A stretch of DNA of 64,000 nucleotides from Cyclobacteriaceae bacterium (GTDB lineage: Bacteria > Bacteroidota > Bacteroidia > Cytophagales > Cyclobacteriaceae): positions 1 through 64,000 of the forward strand of contig JANQSI010000018.1 of assembly GCA_028284125.1 (NCBI GenBank). Reading direction: 5' to 3'. The notes under the pieces are model-generated. The model had not been told where the DNA came from. It searched no databases and worked only from the letters and a program-made list of their open reading frames with translations. The stretch's first letter is position 1; each line of letters begins with the position of its first letter. Position numbers and translations under genes: made by a program. Positions 9,187-18,600 of this stretch are shown one piece after another.

Positions 9187-10762
9187 ATGCTATGGGGAGA
9201 GTTATTGAAAATTTGCTTCCTTTTCCTGGCTCACTGTCAACGTCAATTTTACCACCATGGGCTTCAACCATATTCTGAACATATGCGAGTCCAAGTCCAA
9301 ACCCTTTCACATCATGACGATCTCCTGTTGGAACCCGGTAGAATTTTTGGAAAATGTGTTTCTGTTGCTCCTTATTCATCCCAATTCCTTTATCCTGAAC
9401 AGTTAGATTGAATCGCTCATCATCACATTCCGTTCTCAAGGTTATGTTTGGAGCCTCAGGGGAATATTTGTTAGCATTGTCTAATAGGTTAAGGACAATA
9501 TTGGTCAAGTGAGTTTTGTCACCAATCACATTGTCCACCTCTGCGTTTTCAACCAAATTAATTCGGCCTCCTCTTTGTTCAATCTGAACGGAAATGTGTT
9601 CGGCCGCTTCTCTCACAATTTCATTCATCATGATCATTTCCTCTTTCAAATTGTAGTCTTTCCTATCAATGGCAGCTATTTGAAGTACTTTTTCCACTTG
9701 CTCGCCCAACCGCTTGTTTTCGTCATTGATTACCTTGAGGTATTTGCCTTTAAGATTACTGTTTTCAATTTCCTTATCGTTAAGCGCTTCTACCGCTAGT
9801 GAAACAGTAGAAATTGGGGTCTTCAATTCATGAGTCATGTTGTTGATGAAATCATTTTTCATCTCCGAGATTTTCTTCTGATGAACAATGGTTCGAATAC
9901 TATAACCAAAACAGAAAAGGATCACGAAAACCAGGAAGGCTGAGCTTGCCAATGAAGACCAAATCTTACTTATCAGGAAATTTTGCTTTTCAGGAAAATC
10001 AATCACAATGAAGCTATCATTTCCGAAGATATCATTTGGAAAAAGGCCCGCTTTAAGCTCGCTTGTACCAAGCTCTTCTTGTTTTTGTTCATTGGTAATC
10101 ATTATGAAACGATTCAAACGAGGAGCGATCACACCGTAATCGTATTCTATATCTATCCCCTTATAGGCAAGCTCAACACTAAGAAGTGAATCGAGCTGAT
10201 GAGGATTGAATCTTGACATCAAAGATCTACCCGGCACCATCAGATCTTTCACCACATCGAATGTCATTTCGTATTTTCTGGAAACTCTAGCTAGTTGTTC
10301 TTCAAGCTCCTTTATTTCAATGTTTTTTCTTGCCAATTGCTCGTCGATACCTTCTTCGACTGGTTGTCCTTGCGGGAAAAACAAACCTTGAGTAGCGCTT
10401 GAAAAGTTTACAACAAGCTGAACATCTTCTCCAAATTGTACCGTGTCCCAAAAGGTTAGAACCTGCTGACTTCCTTGTCTTATTGATTCTCTTTTTGGTT
10501 GCCTCTTTCTAAGGAGAATTCTTGATCCGTCTTCCCCATTCTGAGCTCCAGAGTTCAGGATTCGAATTTTGTTGTAAGCAGCGACTGTTTCATGCTTTTC
10601 CAGTTTGCTCGCCACATTGCTGAGCGCATCTAATACATCTTTTTTGAAGCGCTCTTCATTGGCCGTAACCAAGCTATCGATCCAGTATAGTTGGAACGCA
10701 ATCAGCCCGACCATGGAAAGGCCCATAAGCCCGATGACCCATCTCAATCTCATTCGCTTCAT
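9176..10762 (-). CDS. Membrane sensor histidine kinase (system 1)
   Basis: This 528-residue kinase has transmembrane helices at about 8-25 and 267-289 flanking a roughly 240-residue periplasmic sensor with a coiled-coil stretch ([18 protein letters not shown], 143-160). The HisKA domain carries phosphoacceptor His311 ([12 protein letters not shown]). The HATPase domain shows [24 protein letters not shown] and GFGLGL. The layout matches RprX-like kinases. Its partner regulator follows, overlapping by 11 bp. The promoter must lie in the 134-bp divergent gap to 10897, which contains four TTAAC repeats. The signal sensed is unknown, and the periplasmic domain matches nothing I recognise. Confidence 0.93.
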   Translation of the reverse strand: MKRMRLRWVIGLMGLSMVGLIAFQLYWIDSLVTANEERFKKDVLDALSNVASKLEKHETVAAYNKIRILNSGAQNGEDGSRILLRKRQPKRESIRQGSQQVLTFWDTVQFGEDVQLVVNFSSATQGLFFPQGQPVEEGIDEQLARKNIEIKELEEQLARVSRKYEMTFDVVKDLMVPGRSLMSRFNPHQLDSLLSVELAYKGIDIEYDYGVIAPRLNRFIMITNEQKQEELGTSELKAGLFPNDIFGNDSFIVIDFPEKQNFLISKIWSSLASSAFLVFVILFCFGYSIRTIVHQKKISEMKNDFINNMTHELKTPISTVSLAVEALNDKEIENSNLKGKYLKVINDENKRLGEQVEKVLQIAAIDRKDYNLKEEMIMMNEIVREAAEHISVQIEQRGGRINLVENAEVDNVIGDKTHLTNIVLNLLDNANKYSPEAPNITLRTECDDERFNLTVQDKGIGMNKEQQKHIFQKFYRVPTGDRHDVKGFGLGLAYVQNMVEAHGGKIDVDSEPGKGSKFSITLPIAYEA

Positions 10763-10801
10763 TGCCCAAAAATACGAGTATAATCACCGCTCAGTTCCCA
10801 T

Positions 10802-10837
10802 TTAACCATTTTTAACACACATTAACCATCATTTAAC
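10802..10837. promoter_or_regulatory. Four-copy TTAAC operator array between divergent genes (system 1)
   Basis: TTAAC occurs at 10802, 10812, 10822 and 10833, so the copies are spaced 10, 10 and 11 bp and lie on one face of the helix. OmpR/PhoB-type regulators bind such direct repeats at about 11-bp period. The array lies 40 bp upstream of the kinase start and 60 bp upstream of the T9SS-tailed gene. Binding by the neighbouring regulator is inferred. Confidence 0.65.
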
Positions 10838-10896
10838 ACCTGTCAATATTTGACGATCGTAACTTAGTTGTCGATAATAATCAAAGGCAAAAAATC

Positions 10897-11739
10897 ATGA
10901 AAAGGAACATAAAACTCCTACTCGCTCTGCTGTTTACAACCTCTTTCATTGTAGCAACCGCTCAAGATGAAAAAGAGGGTAAAATCACGGTACAAATCAC
11001 CAAGGAAATAGATGGTGAAAAAAGAACTTTCAAGGGAGAATATGAAAACATGGAACAAATGAAGGCGGATCCAAACTACCAGGAATTTGCCGGTGAGGAT
11101 GAAGGATTCAGCTTTTGGTTTGATGGGGACGCAAATGATGAAGATGTTTTCCTGAGACTTGATCAGTTCGATCAATTTGGAAAGTCTTTCAAGTTTGGTT
11201 TTGGAGGTAGCCCTGGGTCTAGTGGATTCAACATGTTCAAGCATTTTGGTACTGACTCAGCAGATCAATCTGCTATTTTCCATTTTGACGGAGACGATTG
11301 GGAAGGACATCAAGAAACTATCGAAAAGCTTCAAGATCAAATGCGAGAATTACTTGAGCGGGTTGGAGATGATGGAAATACCAAAGTTTTTATGTTCGGT
11401 TCTAAGCGAATCAAAGTCACTGAGGTGGAAGGAGATGAATTTGGAAAACAAGGAAAAGTAGCTGAAAGCAATTTGCTCGAGCTCGAGGATTTGAGCTTCT
11501 ACCCTAATCCTTCTTCGGATGGCCGATTTAAGGTCCGATTTCGTGTTCCTGAAGAGGATGAGTTGAATATCAAAGTCTTCAATCTGGAGGGAAAGGAAGT
11601 TTTCAATCGATACTTTGAACGATTTGGAGGTCTTTACTCTGAATCTTTGGATTTATCAGGGCAAAAAGAAGGGATTTATCTACTTGAAATCAGTCAAGGT
11701 AAAGATCGCTTGACAAAAAAGATTGTCATAACTAAATAA
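10897..11739 (+). CDS. Secreted protein with T9SS type A C-terminal sorting domain
   Basis: This 280-residue protein starts with a clear signal peptide (KLLLALLFTTSFIVATAQ). The middle part is acidic and aromatic-rich and matches no family I know. It has Gly/Phe/Asp runs near residues 65-130 and a short helical segment (ETIEKLQDQMRELLERV). The last 80 residues are a type IX secretion sorting domain: LEDLSFYPNPSSDGRF, then FNLEGKEVF, then EGIYLLEISQGKDRLTKKIVITK in outline. It is therefore likely exported through the outer membrane by T9SS and released or anchored. It is divergent from the system 1 kinase across the TTAAC array, which makes it a likely target of that system. An intrinsic terminator follows at 11760. 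Confidence 0.85.
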   Translation: MKRNIKLLLALLFTTSFIVATAQDEKEGKITVQITKEIDGEKRTFKGEYENMEQMKADPNYQEFAGEDEGFSFWFDGDANDEDVFLRLDQFDQFGKSFKFGFGGSPGSSGFNMFKHFGTDSADQSAIFHFDGDDWEGHQETIEKLQDQMRELLERVGDDGNTKVFMFGSKRIKVTEVEGDEFGKQGKVAESNLLELEDLSFYPNPSSDGRFKVRFRVPEEDELNIKVFNLEGKEVFNRYFERFGGLYSESLDLSGQKEGIYLLEISQGKDRLTKKIVITK

Positions 11740-11759
11740 TACATCTAGGTTAATAAGTG

Positions 11760-11786
11760 AGCCAGCCCTAGTTGCTGGCTTTTTTT
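11760..11786 (+). terminator. Intrinsic terminator after the T9SS-tailed gene
   Basis: AGCCAGC (11760-11766) pairs perfectly with GCTGGCT (11774-11780), followed by a T run to 11786. It lies 20 bp after the stop codon and just before the end of the convergent DUF819 gene. Confidence 0.85.
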
Positions 11787-12909
11787 ATGCACTTGCCATA
11801 AGAAATCCTAAATACGTTCCAATTGCATTTCCCAAAGCCCCGATCAACACGGCAGCCAAAAGCAAATCGTCGCGTTTCAAACTCCTTGCGAGTGCTAATG
11901 CTGATGAAGAACCACCCACGTTAGCTTGTGAAGCCACGCTTACCATTTCCCAATCGTATTTTAATAACCAGCCGGCTAGTAGAATAACTGTGAAATGAAT
12001 AACAATTACGAGTGAAAGGTAGAGCAAAACATAAAAAACCATTTCTCCTGCTCCGGCTAAGGCGGACAGCTCACAATAAGCTCCAACAACGGATAAGAAA
12101 AGATATACAAGGAATAACCCCAGAATTTTTGATTCTTTGAACGCCTGGAAAAATTTCATCTGGGCTAAAATCAACGCTACGGTCGTCAAAATCAAAATGG
12201 ACGGAACATTGATCATTTCAGAAATCCAGTTCGAAAAAACCATCGCCGCACCCGTCACAAAAACTAATATGGAAACGGCGTAAATCGATAGGGTGGAATT
12301 TTCGTATTCATCGTCCACGTCCTTGGCCTCCTGAACCTTTCTTTTTCTTTCAATGAGACGATTCATCCACATGGGAAGTGTGATAGTTACTGCCATCCAA
12401 ACGGTTGTAAGGATGTTATCAACAGCGACGATGGATGTGTATATCACTCCTTCCTCCATCATTTTGTAATGAATAGCAATCGCATTGAAATTTAGACTCC
12501 CGCCCGTATAAGTTCCAGTGATCATTCCTGCGATTGGAGAAGCTAAAACACCAAATTCACTTCCGAACAAGCTACTCGCAACAAAGACCCCAAGACATGT
12601 CCCAAGCGATCCTACCAGAAACAAGATCAACATGGGAGCTCCTGCCACTTTGAGATCTTTCAAGTTCACTCCTAAAAGCAGCAAAAAAATGGATGCTGGA
12701 GCGATGTACGTGAAAATGTGATCGTAGACAATTGAAGGATTTGAAGCTGAAGGAATCAGTCCAATGTTAGCAGTGATTGCCGTAACAATTATCGCCAAAA
12801 GGGCCGCACCGATATGTTTGAGTGCAGTATTTCTTTCTAAATAAATCGACAGAAAGATGTTGAAAAAAAGGACGGTAAGAACAAATAATGGACTGGCGAA
12901 TGATCCCAA
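11785..12909 (-). CDS. DUF819 family membrane protein (YjcL-like)
   Basis: This 374-residue integral membrane protein has about ten hydrophobic helices. The first half includes SFLLLLLGVNLKDLK-like and GMITGTYTGGSLNFNAIA segments, and the second half ends in ANVGGSSSALALARSL and LIGALGNAIGTYLGF. The glycine-rich motifs in both halves suggest an inverted-repeat transporter fold, as in the DUF819/YjcL family, whose substrate is not established. A charged cytoplasmic loop (NRLIERKRKVQEAKDVDDE) separates the halves. It starts 24 bp after the system 2 response regulator on the same strand, so it may be cotranscribed with and controlled by that system. Confidence 0.85.
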   Translation of the reverse strand: MGSFASPLFVLTVLFFNIFLSIYLERNTALKHIGAALLAIIVTAITANIGLIPSASNPSIVYDHIFTYIAPASIFLLLLGVNLKDLKVAGAPMLILFLVGSLGTCLGVFVASSLFGSEFGVLASPIAGMITGTYTGGSLNFNAIAIHYKMMEEGVIYTSIVAVDNILTTVWMAVTITLPMWMNRLIERKRKVQEAKDVDDEYENSTLSIYAVSILVFVTGAAMVFSNWISEMINVPSILILTTVALILAQMKFFQAFKESKILGLFLVYLFLSVVGAYCELSALAGAGEMVFYVLLYLSLVIVIHFTVILLAGWLLKYDWEMVSVASQANVGGSSSALALARSLKRDDLLLAAVLIGALGNAIGTYLGFLMASA

Positions 12910-12933
12910 TGGTTAATGTTTAACCCAATGATA

Positions 12934-13626
12934 CTAATTATGCTCAACTAAACTAAATCCAACGCCGTGGTGGTTCTTAATCTCTACCAATTGATCGGCC
13001 TTTAGATATTTTCTCAGTCGAGTAATGAAAACATCCAAACTGCGTCCTTTGAAATAGTCATTTTCACCCCAGATCTCTTCCAAAATATCTTCTCTCTTGA
13101 CCAATGTCCCTTTTTTATTCAACAACATTTTCAACAGCTGACCTTCCATCTGGGTCAATGGATATTTTTTCCCTTCTGCTTTGTAGCAAATGTTGACGGT
13201 ATCGTACGAAGAATTACCAAATTCAATCGTTTGCTGAGCTTCCGAAGAACTTGCTGAAGTATCCATCGTCCTTCTTAAGAAAACCTGAATCCGATAGGCC
13301 AATTCCTTGATTGAGAAAGGCTTGGTTACATAGTCATCTCCTCCAATCTCAAATCCTCTCAGCTTATCTTCCTCCAGGGATTTTGCAGTAAGAAAAATGA
13401 TTGGGACGAACTCATCGATTGCCCGGATCTTCTCCGCCAAAACAAACCCGTCCATTTTTGGCATCATCACATCAACCAAGCAAATCTCAGGAATCGATTG
13501 GTTGAAAAATTCAAGGGCTTCTTCTCCGTTCTTGGCCCAGGTAACTGTATGTTCCAAAGACTCAAGGTTGTCTGAAACCATGAATCCAAGATTTTCATCA
13601 TCTTCTGCAAGTAGGATCTTAGCCAT
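12934..13626 (-). CDS. OmpR-family response regulator (system 2)
   Basis: This 230-residue regulator has a receiver domain with Glu8-Asp9-Asp10, phosphoacceptor Asp52 (LVDVMMPKMDG) and Lys102 (TKPFS). A winged-helix output domain follows (YPLTQMEGQLLKMLLNKKG, SLDVFITRLRKYL, NHHGVGFSLVEHN). It is clearly paralogous to the system 1 regulator at 8497, with the same length, the same gene order and a similar overlap (8 bp) with its kinase. Probable binding sites are the TTAAC repeats at 14892-14928. The similarity of the two arrays makes cross-binding plausible. Confidence 0.93.
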   Translation of the reverse strand: MAKILLAEDDENLGFMVSDNLESLEHTVTWAKNGEEALEFFNQSIPEICLVDVMMPKMDGFVLAEKIRAIDEFVPIIFLTAKSLEEDKLRGFEIGGDDYVTKPFSIKELAYRIQVFLRRTMDTSASSSEAQQTIEFGNSSYDTVNICYKAEGKKYPLTQMEGQLLKMLLNKKGTLVKREDILEEIWGENDYFKGRSLDVFITRLRKYLKADQLVEIKNHHGVGFSLVEHN

Positions 13627-14851
13627 TAGGGAGTGTGATTATGAATTTACTTCCAACACCAACTGTTGATTCTAGTGTCAATTTTCCTTTCAACTTCTGA
13701 GCAGATTTCTTTACAATATACAAGCCAAGCCCAAATCCCTTCACATTGTGCTGGTCTCTGTTTTCAGGAATTCGATAGAACTTATTGAAAATTTTCTTCT
13801 GCTCTTTCTTTGCAATTCCATCTCCATTATCACTCACCTCAATCGAAATTCCTTTCTTGACAGCCTTGGCTACAATCTCAATTTTTGAGCCACCATATTT
13901 TATGGCATTATCAATCAAGTTGCTCAACACATTATCTAAAAGGCTCGGATCAGACTTAAAACTGATTTCTTCGCAATCCAAACTCCACTCAATCATGTTT
14001 CGCTGGTACTGCTGCTTTACTTTTTCAAGAAGCTCATTGAGAAATTCATCCAATTGAATGATTTCTGTTGAGATTTCAGAAGTATCATCCAGAATGGCTC
14101 CTTTCAAAATCTTTTCAACGTGGTTTTCCAAACGTGCTGTTTCCTGGCTTATCACTTTAATGTACTTATCACCTTCTTTTGGAAATTTCTCCGATAGAGT
14201 TCCAGTTGCCAATGATAAGGTGGCAAGTGGAGTTTTTAACTCGTGAGTGACGTTATTTATAAAATCCTTCTGGACTTCACTCAAGCGCTTTTGTTTGAAA
14301 ATTACGAACAGTCCATAGCCAAAAAAGAGCAAAACTACGATTGTCAGACCGGTTGTGAATTTCCATAAATCCAAACCACCAATGATTGTCTTGGACTTGC
14401 TTGGGAAATACACACCGAAGTAGTATTCCTCTTCTTTTAGTTCTGGGAAAAAGTCTTTGTGTTCAACAGAAACAAGGTTCACATTGTCAGCATATACCAT
14501 TTGATCACTTTGACAATCGTAGACGCCATACTCAAAATCGTCGGTAATGGAACGTTCTCGAACTTCTGCTGTGATCAGATATTCCAGGGTTTTTAGATCA
14601 ATCTGATCATTGGTCCTTACAATGAAATAGTTACCAGAAACTTGTTCGATGGGATTTTCTACTGGCACTTGCTTGCCATTCGCCTCACAGAGAGATTCTA
14701 CCACATTTCGCAGTGCCACCTGAACATTGTGGCTAAACACCTGGTCTTGCTGATCAATCGCACGGTTGACCCAATAGATCTGGGTGCTTACAATTCCAAT
14801 TAGTGTGACGATCGCTAGAACGACTAAAATTCGAATGTTCGAACTTTTCAT
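13619..14851 (-). CDS. Membrane sensor histidine kinase (system 2)
   Basis: This 410-residue kinase has transmembrane helices at about 9-27 and 164-186 around a roughly 135-residue periplasmic sensor, shorter than that of system 1. Phosphoacceptor His203 lies in NNVTHELKTPLATL. ATP-binding motifs are NLIDNAIKYG, DNGDGI, FNKFYRIP and GFGLGLYI. It is a paralogue of the kinase at 9176; the catalytic halves align well and the sensors do not. Transcription starts in the 91-bp gap shared with the divergent DUF1573 gene, which holds the second TTAAC array. The sensor keeps two Cys residues (Cys55 and Cys113) that could form a disulfide; their role is unknown. Confidence 0.93.
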   Translation of the reverse strand: MKSSNIRILVVLAIVTLIGIVSTQIYWVNRAIDQQDQVFSHNVQVALRNVVESLCEANGKQVPVENPIEQVSGNYFIVRTNDQIDLKTLEYLITAEVRERSITDDFEYGVYDCQSDQMVYADNVNLVSVEHKDFFPELKEEEYYFGVYFPSKSKTIIGGLDLWKFTTGLTIVVLLFFGYGLFVIFKQKRLSEVQKDFINNVTHELKTPLATLSLATGTLSEKFPKEGDKYIKVISQETARLENHVEKILKGAILDDTSEISTEIIQLDEFLNELLEKVKQQYQRNMIEWSLDCEEISFKSDPSLLDNVLSNLIDNAIKYGGSKIEIVAKAVKKGISIEVSDNGDGIAKKEQKKIFNKFYRIPENRDQHNVKGFGLGLYIVKKSAQKLKGKLTLESTVGVGSKFIITLPNG

Positions 14852-14891
14852 TTTCCAAAATTAGGTCTTTGTCAGCTAGCCTTGAAAATGT

Positions 14892-14928
14892 TTAACAAGT
14901 CGTTAACAATCATTAGTAAGTCATTAAC
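14892..14928. promoter_or_regulatory. TTAAC operator array between divergent genes (system 2)
   Basis: TTAAC at 14892, 14903 and 14924, with a near copy TTAGT at 14913, gives spacings of 11, 10 and 11 bp. The layout matches the array at 10802-10837 almost exactly. It lies between the system 2 kinase and the DUF1573 gene, so one regulator could control both directions. Confidence 0.65.
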
Positions 14929-14975
14929 ACTAGGTCTATTCAATGAACTCAACATTTGAATCAAATAATTTTCAA

Positions 14976-15341
14976 ATGAAAAAATCATTTTCAATTTTAT
15001 TTCTAGGTATCGCAGTAGCTGTGATGGCTGGAATTTCTCCACTAAAGTGGAAGGCGACTTCTATTGAACTTGGCCAAGTTTCTGCTAACGAAACAAAAAG
15101 CCTAAGTTTTGAATTTACCAACTCAAGTAATGCAGACATTACTATTGTTGAAGCAAAAGGTTCTTGTGGATGCACAAATGTTCAATTCCCTAAAGCGGTG
15201 ATCAAATCCGGTGAAACCGCATCTATCACTGCTGATTTCAGATCAGGCAGAGTTGGTGCGTTCAAAAAGAACATTCGTATCAAGACGTCTGAATCTGAAG
15301 AGTACACCTATCTATACTTCACAGGTGAAGTTGTTGAATAA
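14976..15341 (+). CDS. DUF1573 domain exported protein
   Basis: From the preferred start MKKSFSILFLGIAVAVMAG at 14976 this is a 121-residue protein with a signal peptide; an in-frame ATG at 14943 would add 11 polar residues before it. The mature protein is one immunoglobulin-like DUF1573 domain: FELGQVSANETKSLSFEFTN-type beginning (residues 30-50), the hallmark GSCGCTNVQFPKAVIKSG, and FKKNIRIKT near the end. DUF1573 proteins are common in Bacteroidota periplasm or on the surface; their role is unknown. The gene is divergent from the system 2 kinase across the TTAAC array and ends in an intrinsic terminator. Confidence 0.85.
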   Translation: MKKSFSILFLGIAVAVMAGISPLKWKATSIELGQVSANETKSLSFEFTNSSNADITIVEAKGSCGCTNVQFPKAVIKSGETASITADFRSGRVGAFKKNIRIKTSESEEYTYLYFTGEVVE

Positions 15342-15363
15342 GTCAACCCATTGATTAACTATA

Positions 15364-15389
15364 AGCCAGGAGGTATTCCTGGCTTTTTT
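15364..15389 (+). terminator. Intrinsic terminator after the DUF1573 gene
   Basis: AGCCAGGA (15364-15371) and TCCTGGCT (15377-15384) form a perfect 8-bp stem with a five-base loop, followed by six T. It lies 23 bp after the stop codon. Confidence 0.9.
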
Positions 15390-15456
15390 GTTTGTTCATA
15401 ATCTCAGGATCGCTTTGTGCTTGTTTTCATGAAGGCTAACTTGCAGACTATTGAGG

Positions 15457-15494
15457 TTTGCTCTCCCGATAGCTATCAGGAGGTTTAGAGCAAA
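15457..15494. repeat. Hairpin element carrying a decayed tRNA D-arm
   Basis: TTTGCTCT (15457-15464) and AGAGCAAA (15487-15494) form the outer stem. Inside, CTCCCGATAG and CTATCAGGAG pair with one mismatch. The segment TAGCT-at-CAG-ga-GGTTTAGAGC (15470-15491) closely follows the D-arm of the adjacent tRNA-Val (15506-15525), so it may be a remnant of an earlier tRNA copy. CCCGATAGCTATCGGG-type palindromes are, as I recall, frequent in Bacteroidota intergenic DNA, which is the alternative reading. Confidence 0.45.
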
Positions 15495-15498
15495 ACAT

Positions 15499-15573
15499 GG
15501 AGTGTTAGCTCAGTTGGTTTAGAGCACTGCCTTGACAGGGCAGGGGTCGTTGGTTCGAATCCAATACACTCCA
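15499..15573 (+). tRNA. tRNA-Val (anticodon GAC)
   Basis: The 75-base cloverleaf has acceptor GGAGTGT (15499-15505) pairing with ACACTCC (15566-15572), discriminator A at 15573, and D-arm TAGCTCAGTTGGTTTAGAGC. The anticodon stem is CTGCC/GGCAG around the loop TTGACAG, giving anticodon GAC. The T-arm is GTTGG-TTCGAAT-CCAAT. CCA is not encoded, since the next bases are CTA. It lies between two decayed tRNA-like pieces. Confidence 0.97.
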
Positions 15574-15578
15574 CTATT

Positions 15579-15665
15579 GGGAAGTAGGGTTTAGAGCGTC
15601 CCGACTAAAGTCGGGAAGGTCACTAGGTGGAACGCCTCTCCAATCGAATCCAGTTCATCCCACCA
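15579..15665 (+). pseudogene. Decayed tRNA gene (relic) next to tRNA-Val
   Basis: The 3' end has exact tRNA geometry: TCGAATCC (15644-15651), three bases, a seven-base acceptor strand TCATCCC, discriminator A, then CCA (15663-15665). The 5' acceptor strand GGGAAGT pairs with TCATCCC at most positions. GGTTTAGAGC (15588-15597) is a D-arm half with about nine bases missing before it. The anticodon arm is replaced by an 18-base palindrome TCCCGACT-AA-AGTCGGGA (15599-15616). AGGTCACTAG looks like a variable loop plus T-stem, interrupted by about 17 extra bases before the T-loop. It cannot fold as a working tRNA. The original identity is not certain. Confidence 0.55.
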
Positions 15666-15675
15666 CTTTCTTCTT

Positions 15676-18600
15676 CTAAAAGAAAAATCCCAAATTCAAC
15701 ACAATCAAATTTTCATCTTCACCAATTCCATAATTCAAACTAAGAACTGCTGAGTTCAAAGGTGAAACCCAAATACCGCCACCTTTTCCGGTGTGCCATT
15801 TGTCTGAATTTTCTCCATCTACCCAAACTCTTCCAACATCGTGGAATCCAAGTATTCCGAACTGTCCTGGAAAAATGTAGCTTCTGAATGAGAACAATTT
15901 GAGTCTGAGGTCGAAATTGTGGTAGAGGAATGTATCGCCGTAAAAACGAGTTCTTCGATAGCCTCTCAGGTTGCTCAATCCACCAAGTGTGTTGGCATTG
16001 AAAAATTCTGTATCACCAATATTATGAGCTGTTCCAATTCTGTTTCCAATGACCAATCGGGATGGAAGTCTGGCAGAAAAATAGAAGGCCCACTCAGCAC
16101 TTAGTCGTGTGAATCCCTTTGAAAAATCTTCAATGGCATGGAAATATTCAATATTTGCTCCAGCAGTAATACCGCGTTGTGGCAAGATCTGACTGTCTCT
16201 GGTATCGACAGATATTCCTGTTCTCAATTTCGCAAAACTGTTCCGATCAAAATCCTCGTCTTCAAGACCTACATCCGAAATGAACCTGTTTCTCGTTTCT
16301 TGTACTTCGATGCTTCGGTATCCAGCTCCCATGTAGAATTGTCCTTTCCCCCCGAGTTTCGTTACCAAATCAAAGTCCGCTTCAATTCGGTCCATTTTCA
16401 CCCGGTAATAATCAATGTCATCATCATCAGGGCTTACAAATTGATTTTTGAGAAATCTTGTTTCGTTTCCTATACCAAAGAAGTTGTTAACAAAAAATGG
16501 ACGCTGAATCACAATGGTTGGGTTGAGCGACCACTTCCAAAGGACATCCGTAAAAGAACCTGTGTATTTGAAATTGAATGATTCTGTGCTGACGGAGTAG
16601 TTTCCTAAAAAGGTGTGTTTAGATGCAAAAGGTAGTTTTCGCCATTTATGCCTTGTGTAAATGAATCCAGCGCCAAGAAAAATTCCATCGTCGGGTGTAA
16701 ACTGAACATTTGCGATTGGCATTAAAATGTCATACTTGAAGGCTTTCCGATCGTAATTATTTATAGCAGGATCTGTACTTAATCTCGAAATTCCTTTGCT
16801 GTTTCCTTCAAACTCCGTGCTTTTCTTTCGGTCGTACACCAGGACATTTTTCAAGCGATTTTCTCCACCAATGATTCTGTCCTTATCCGTTCCACCAACA
16901 ATTCGGACCTTGGTTTTGGATTTGGGAACTCCTTTGAACTCAAAAACATCTTCGCCATCCAATCCGTACAGACGGACTTCCTTAGTTTCATCACTTTTAA
17001 ATAGACGCTGGTAAATGACGTCTTCTATCTCTCCATCTTTTTTGCGTTTGTGGACAGTAACCATGGTTTCAATCTCGTTCTTTCTTTCGATTAGAAAGTA
17101 CTCGTGTTTATCAGAACCAACCACTTCAACTTCTTTGGACAGGTACAGATAATGTTCTCTAGCATATCTATTCATATCAGAGCGACGAGCTTTCAATCCT
17201 GTTGAGACTCTTTCAGAGGTCAATGCTTGTATTTCATCCGGCCATTCGCTTACGGCTTCTGTGATGACTTCATCTGTCAAATTTTCTTGAAGAAATTTTA
17301 TCTGTTCTTCCCAGTCATTCCAGTCGGGTTCACTCATGAAGCTTCGATCAAAAAAGCGCGCATTTTGACTAATGCCTGGCGCCCAACGAACACTTTCATC
17401 AAATCCTTCGATCTTGGGAATTGCCCACTTTCGGGAGGCGATCCCGGGAATTATTCCATCATTAATGAAAAAAACCTGATCCCTGTCACGCGGAATTGGC
17501 CGATACAAATTTCCTTTTCCATCTTTTTCGATTTCTACCCAACGCCATTGATCATCGTGTCGATCCCAATCTCCAAGCCACATATCAAAGAGGCGATTTC
17601 GAACGACAAAATTCTGATCGACTGTATTGTCATTATCTTTCTTGAGTTTTTCGATCACATCGAATGTTCCACGTACGGTTTTCCCTGAACCAAAGAACGG
17701 TTCACCTGCAGCCTCTTTATTTGGACGTTCTTCATACACAGCCAACGTCCCTGCAAAAATTTGTCGAAACTGGCCAAGCTTCGGATCATCCGGTATCCAA
17801 ACAGGTTTTGGATTGGTGTGATAGACTTGAGCTGCGTCAGCCAAGGTCGGAATGATAAAAGCTCCGTAAGGATGTGATGAAGAAATCTGATCTTCCACAA
17901 TGCCTTGAGCGAATGTCTTCCTCAATGCCGTTGGCATAGCATTCTCTGGATACTTTTCAATGGAACGTAACACGTACTGTCGGCCATCATCGGCTTCCAA
18001 TCTTAGCGATTTGGTTTGCATTCCACCGCCTTTCTTGAGCACTTTCAATCCGCCCTTTTCACTTCCTAAGTCAATCACATCTACAGTGACAGGCGTTTCC
18101 CACACTTCTCGGTAATTATCTCCGAGCCATCTTCTTTTTCCTTTCCCAGACTTGTATCGCTCGCTTGCAATAACTGTCACCGTACTATCTCGAAAAGAAA
18201 CATTGCTGACCAACTGCTGTTCATCTTTGAATTCTTTCTTATACAATTCAGTTTCGTAAAGTAGTCCGCCTTCTGTTCCAAAAAATTGAACGGATGCCTG
18301 TCCATTTTCCTGGAGATCAACCACCGAAAACCCTCTTTCACTTTTACCAAAAGCTGATTTTCCTTTTTTCAAATGTGTCGCCTTGGATCCAGAACCACTT
18401 ACCACATAATGATGTCCATCTTTTTGGATGAATTGAAGTGTATGGTCATGACCACTCACATAAATCACATCTTCTGTCTGACTCATGGCATCAACCATGG
18501 CCTTCATGATTGCTTTATATTTGGGATGCGTATTGTCCTGGATATTTCCGATTCCTTTTCTGAAAAGTGGATGAATACTTCCGACAATTGGAAGTGGAAT

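Noticed and set aside
16138-16581. 147-codon plus-strand frame inside the phosphoesterase-barrel gene
   Set aside because: Opposite-strand shadow of the well-supported barrel region, with no signal, motif or start context.
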